From a virus: a DNA stretch of 25,159 nucleotides. The notes beneath the pieces are model-generated. The model saw only the letters and a list, made by a program, of their open reading frames with translations, was not told where the DNA came from and did not search any database. Where the stretch lies: positions 1 to 25,159 of the IMG/VR virus record IMGVR_UViG_3300048996_000069; one strand, 5' to 3'. The position numbers were made by a program, and so were the translations under genes. Each line of letters begins with the position of its first letter. Position 1 is the first letter of the stretch. This document shows, one piece after another, positions 22,319-25,159 of this stretch.

Positions 22319-24786
22319 CCGAGATCTACGCCGCTCATGCTCACGATCTCAAGAAGAAGGGCTACTCTCCGCTACCCCTCCCGATCCGCCTGAAGTTCCC
22401 GCCGCCGATCGGCTGGACCGGCGCTCTCGCGCACATGGCCTCGGGTCCTGACGTCCAGTTCTGGATCGAGACCGAGCCGGCTGAGGCGAACATCGCCCTG
22501 CGGGTTCCCAATGACGTCATCGGCATCGACGTCGACCAGTACGACGAGAAGACCGGCGCCGAGTCGGTCCGCGCGGCCATGAAGACGTTCGGCCCCCTGC
22601 CGAGCTCCGGTCGGCTGACCTCACGGCCGGACACTCCGTCGGGCATCCGTCTGTTCCGCGTACCCGCCGGAACCAAGCTGGCTGGCACCTTCGAGGCGGC
22701 CGGGCTGGGGAAGCACGTCGAGATCATCCAGCACCACCACCGCTACCTGGTCGCACCGCCGTCGGTACACCCGAACGGCGGGATCTACGGCTGGTACGGC
22801 ATGGATGGCAAGCTCGCCGAACTGCCTGCCGTCGCCGACCTGCCCGAATTGCCGCAGGCCTGGATCGACGGGCTGCAGAAGGTCGAGAAGGAGCCAGCGA
22901 CCGATCACCCGCACGACGCCTGGGATGCGATGGACGCCCGGACGAAGAACCGCGTGGGCACCTACGTCGCCACCGCCTGGGACGCCATCCTGGAGCAGTT
23001 CACCGAGATGAAGACCTGGGACGAGGGCTACACCGGGGAGCACGGCGGCTGGGAGCTGACCACTCTGGCTCTGACCGCGTCGCTGGCCAGCTTGGTGAAG
23101 GCCGACTGGAACGACCTGGACGCCGAGGTCACCGTGAAGGCGATCGAGTCGTACGCTCCCCGTAGCGCTTCGTTCACCGTGGGTCAGTCGGTCTCGAAGT
23201 TCCTGCGGGCGCTCGAGGGCGACAACGTCCAGGCGCGGCCGTATCCCTTCCCGGTCGAGGATCACTCCTGGTTCGACGACGCCCCCGAGGCGCCGCGCCC
23301 TTTCGCTGAGGCCGGTGAGGCGTCCGATGGTTCGCCGGCGATCGCGATCACGATCTGGCCGCAGTACGAGCAGAACGACTTCGGCAACTCCCAGCGCATC
23401 GCCGCCTGGGCGAAGGGCAACCTGCTCTGGCTGGAAGACTCCAAGGTATGGGTGCGCTACAACGGCGTGCACTGGGAGAAGTCGACCACGGCCGGTGACA
23501 ATGCCGCCGTGGAGGCGCTGAACGTGGCGTACGACCTCGAGATGGAGCACTACCGCGAGCAGAAGACCGGCGACGAGCTCAACAGCCCCCGCGAGAAGTT
23601 CTACGCCTGGGTGATGGGGCAGAAGATGGCCGGCAAGTACACCGCCGCGTCCAGAACTGCTCAGATGAGCGGTGCGCTGAGCAGGTTCTCGCACGAGTTC
23701 GACGCGGATCCGATGGTTCTCGGCGTGCTGAACGGCACGGTGGACCTGAAGACCGGCGAGCTCCGCAAGGGCACGAAGGACGAGCTCATCGCGACGGCCG
23801 CCCCGTTCCGGTACGACCCGGACGCGAAGGCTCCGCGCTTCCAGCAGTACCTGGAGGAGTCGATCCCCGACGCCGACACCCGCAAGTACCTACAGAGGGT
23901 AGTCGGCTACTCGATCACCGGGCTGACCATCGAGCAGGTCATGTTCATGCACTACGGAGAGCGGACCAACAACGGCAAGTCCGTCCTGATGGACCTGATG
24001 GGCGCGATCCTGGGCGAGTACGCGGGCGGGGCCGACTCCAAGGCTCTGATCGAGTCCCGGAACGAGCAGCACAGCACGCACATCGCCTCGCTGGTCGGTC
24101 CCCGCTTCCTGATGATGTCGGAGACCGCTCGCGGCGCCCGGCTCAGCGACGTCCTGATCAAGCAGATCACCGGCGGCGACAAGATCACCGCCCGGAAGCT
24201 CTACCAGGACAACCAGGACTACTCGATCAACGGCAAGATCCACATTGCGACGAACCACCTGCCGCACATCGTGAGCTCGCCGTCGACCAACCGCCGGATC
24301 CAGCTGATCAACTGGCCGGTGGAGATCAAGGACGAGAAGATCGACCTGCAGCTGGCCAGGAAGCTGAAGGATTCGGAGGCCGAGGGGATCCTCGCCTGGG
24401 CGATCGCGGGGGCCGTCGAGTGGTGGGCGCTTCTCCAGGAGCAGCAGCAGGACGGGCGGCCGCGCAAGACGGGCCGGCCGAGCGGGCTGGGGCAGTCGGC
24501 GGACTCGATCGCGGCGACGGCCAAGTTCCTGGCCAGTGAAGACAACATCCAGGAGTGGCTCGAGGAGCGCTGTGAGCCGAGCGAGACGGTCGAGTCGGCC
24601 AGCAACCTCTACCGCGACTACAAGTACTGGGCGGAGGCGCGCGGAGAGAAGGCGATGTCGCAGCGGGCGCTGTCTCTGGATCTCGAGAGCCACGGCGTCG
24701 AGAAGAAGAAGCTGACGGCGTACAACGGCTTCAAGATCGGACTCAAGCCTCTCCAGGCGGTCACCACTCCCTGGGACAACTCCTGA
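22315..24786 (+). CDS. Primase-polymerase / SF3 (D5-like) helicase
   Basis: This 823-residue replication protein starts at TTG 22315 with AGGAGGG just upstream; the TTGA overlap couples it to the HTH gene. Residues ~10-190 are an archaeo-eukaryotic-type primase-polymerase domain: GIDVDQYDEKTG at 70-81 with metal ligands D72 and D74, SGIRLFR (109-115), and APPSVHPNGGIYGWY (147-161, H152). Residues ~460-700 are a D5/P4-type SF3 helicase: Walker A GERTNNGKS at 548-556 (K555), Walker B FLMMSE ending at E603, sensor HIATNHLP (643-650, N647) and R660/R661 as arginine finger candidates. The C-terminus likely binds DNA. Such fusions prime and unwind DNA at an origin in phages and P4-like elements. 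Confidence 0.92.
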   Translation: MTEIYAAHAHDLKKKGYSPLPLPIRLKFPPPIGWTGALAHMASGPDVQFWIETEPAEANIALRVPNDVIGIDVDQYDEKTGAESVRAAMKTFGPLPSSGRLTSRPDTPSGIRLFRVPAGTKLAGTFEAAGLGKHVEIIQHHHRYLVAPPSVHPNGGIYGWYGMDGKLAELPAVADLPELPQAWIDGLQKVEKEPATDHPHDAWDAMDARTKNRVGTYVATAWDAILEQFTEMKTWDEGYTGEHGGWELTTLALTASLASLVKADWNDLDAEVTVKAIESYAPRSASFTVGQSVSKFLRALEGDNVQARPYPFPVEDHSWFDDAPEAPRPFAEAGEASDGSPAIAITIWPQYEQNDFGNSQRIAAWAKGNLLWLEDSKVWVRYNGVHWEKSTTAGDNAAVEALNVAYDLEMEHYREQKTGDELNSPREKFYAWVMGQKMAGKYTAASRTAQMSGALSRFSHEFDADPMVLGVLNGTVDLKTGELRKGTKDELIATAAPFRYDPDAKAPRFQQYLEESIPDADTRKYLQRVVGYSITGLTIEQVMFMHYGERTNNGKSVLMDLMGAILGEYAGGADSKALIESRNEQHSTHIASLVGPRFLMMSETARGARLSDVLIKQITGGDKITARKLYQDNQDYSINGKIHIATNHLPHIVSSPSTNRRIQLINWPVEIKDEKIDLQLARKLKDSEAEGILAWAIAGAVEWWALLQEQQQDGRPRKTGRPSGLGQSADSIAATAKFLASEDNIQEWLEERCEPSETVESASNLYRDYKYWAEARGEKAMSQRALSLDLESHGVEKKKLTAYNGFKIGLKPLQAVTTPWDNS

Positions 24787-24803
24787 CCGGTCTAGACCAG
24801 ATA

Positions 24804-24833
24804 GGGCCCCGTTGGCACTCGCCGGCGGGGCCC
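24804..24833 (+). terminator. Rho-independent-like terminator after the primase-helicase
   Basis: The arms gggccccgttgg (24804-24815) and ccggcggggccc (24822-24833) pair over 12 bp, including two G-U pairs, around a six-base loop, followed by TTCGG. It lies 17 bases after the stop at 24786. There is no long U-tract, as often in high-GC actinobacteria and their phages. Confidence 0.75.
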
Positions 24834-24892
24834 TTCGGCGTCTATGGAGGATGGATGGAGCTTGTATGGAGGATCGAATCCAGGTGTTTCCG

Positions 24893-25055
24893 CAGGTCAG
24901 AGCGTTTTATGGAGCTATGGAGGATCGGAACGTATACCTCAGCTCTCCCAGATCCCCGGAGCCCTCAAACCTCTCTTACTACCCTTCTCATACGTGAGAC
25001 TTTATGTATAGAAGCTCCATAGCTCCATAAAAAGGGTAAAAGCCCAGGTCAGAGC
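24893..25055. repeat. 11-bp direct repeat CAGGTCAGAGC
   Basis: Exact copies lie at 24893-24903 and 25045-25055, each shortly followed by a TATGGAG element. They seem to be part of a larger repeated module in the intergenic array. Confidence 0.65.
24905..25032. repeat. 18-bp perfect inverted repeat around a 92-bp spacer
   Basis: ttttatggagctatggag (24905-24922) is the exact reverse complement of 25015-25032. Each arm holds two ATGGAG elements. The spacer (24923-25014) includes a pyrimidine-rich stretch (ccctcaaacctctcttacta, ~24962-24981). Confidence 0.8.
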
Positions 25056-25084
25056 TATGGAGGATGAAGATTTTAAGCTCCACA

Positions 25085-25104
25085 GAAGCTCCATGAAGCT
25101 CCAT
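25085..25104. repeat. Tandem 10-bp repeat GAAGCTCCAT
   Basis: Two adjacent exact copies lie at 25085-25094 and 25095-25104. A third lies at 25011-25020. All are minus-strand ATGGAGC elements with a shared TTC tail. Confidence 0.75.
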
Positions 25105-25159
25105 ACGGAGGAGGAGCCTCCGCTTCCGGAGGATTTACCCGTACGATTTCTGAGCTGCT

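Larger units (their letters stand above)
24842..25105. repeat. Array of TATGGAG(C/G) iteron-like repeats in both orientations
   Basis: The hexamer ATGGAG occurs ten times in about 260 bases. The plus-strand copies begin at 24844, 24855, 24866, 24909, 24917 and 25057. The minus-strand copies (CTCCAT) begin at 25015, 25023, 25089 and 25099. A near copy (GCTCCAC) lies at 25077-25083. Four plus copies extend to TATGGAGGAT; the rest read ATGGAGC. I find no convincing gene across 24834-25159, which is AT-richer than the rest. The array resembles iterons of a replication origin or binding sites for a regulator. Confidence 0.75.

Noticed and set aside
24812-24997. A 61-codon plus-strand frame past the primase-helicase.
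   Set aside because: It starts inside the terminator hairpin and runs through repeats; codon use does not match the other genes.
24842-25105. CRISPR array.
   Set aside because: The repeats are short, occur in both orientations and are irregularly spaced, with no 20-40 bp repeats or uniform spacers.
1-25159. Integrase, attachment site, lysis cassette, tRNA genes or cos site.
   Set aside because: No matching protein motif, cloverleaf or clear site was found in this window; they may lie outside it.

Overview
The window is a 25-kb piece of a tailed double-stranded DNA virus genome (or an intact prophage) with siphovirus morphology. The host is probably a high-GC actinobacterium, because codons strongly favour G or C in third position, many starts are GTG, Shine-Dalgarno sites are strong (AGGAGG), and the tail proteins are of types I recognise from Streptomyces-type phages. 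The host genus is inference. I see no integrase, rRNA, tRNA, IS element or CRISPR array.

Layout. From 22024 down to base 1 everything is read leftward as one tightly packed late module, mostly with ATGA, GTGA or TGATG stop-start overlaps. In order of transcription it holds: a DinG/XPD-like helicase; a 75-aa unknown; a 309-aa unknown; terminase small subunit; an 86-aa unknown; terminase large subunit; portal; MuF-like head protein; scaffold; major capsid protein; head-tail adaptor; a 564-aa fibre-like protein carrying a NodB-type polysaccharide deacetylase domain; head-tail stopper; HK97 gp10-like neck protein; tail terminator; major tail protein; a small linker-rich protein; two tail assembly chaperone frames joined by a -1 frameshift; a 1629-aa tape measure protein with two wall-hydrolase-like domains; a Dit-like tail protein; a minor tail protein; and the start of a ReqiPepy6 Gp37-like minor tail protein that runs off the left edge.

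A short AT-richer divergent promoter region (22025-22102) separates this from a rightward pair: a small AlpA-like helix-turn-helix protein and an 823-aa primase-polymerase/SF3 helicase. That pair ends in a strong terminator hairpin. The last ~320 bases hold no convincing gene but carry ten exact ATGGAG cores in both orientations plus an 18-bp perfect inverted repeat, which looks like a replication origin or a regulator-binding array.

The most interesting points are: the deacetylase fibre sitting between adaptor and stopper genes in the neck module; a peptide motif (GGYLPPG...) shared by the tape measure protein and the 309-aa pre-terminase protein; an overlooked coding-like 31-codon frame after the gene ending at 8032, perhaps reached by +1 frameshifting; the iteron-like array at the right end; and divergent promoters sharing one -35 box, one of which would give a leaderless helicase mRNA.
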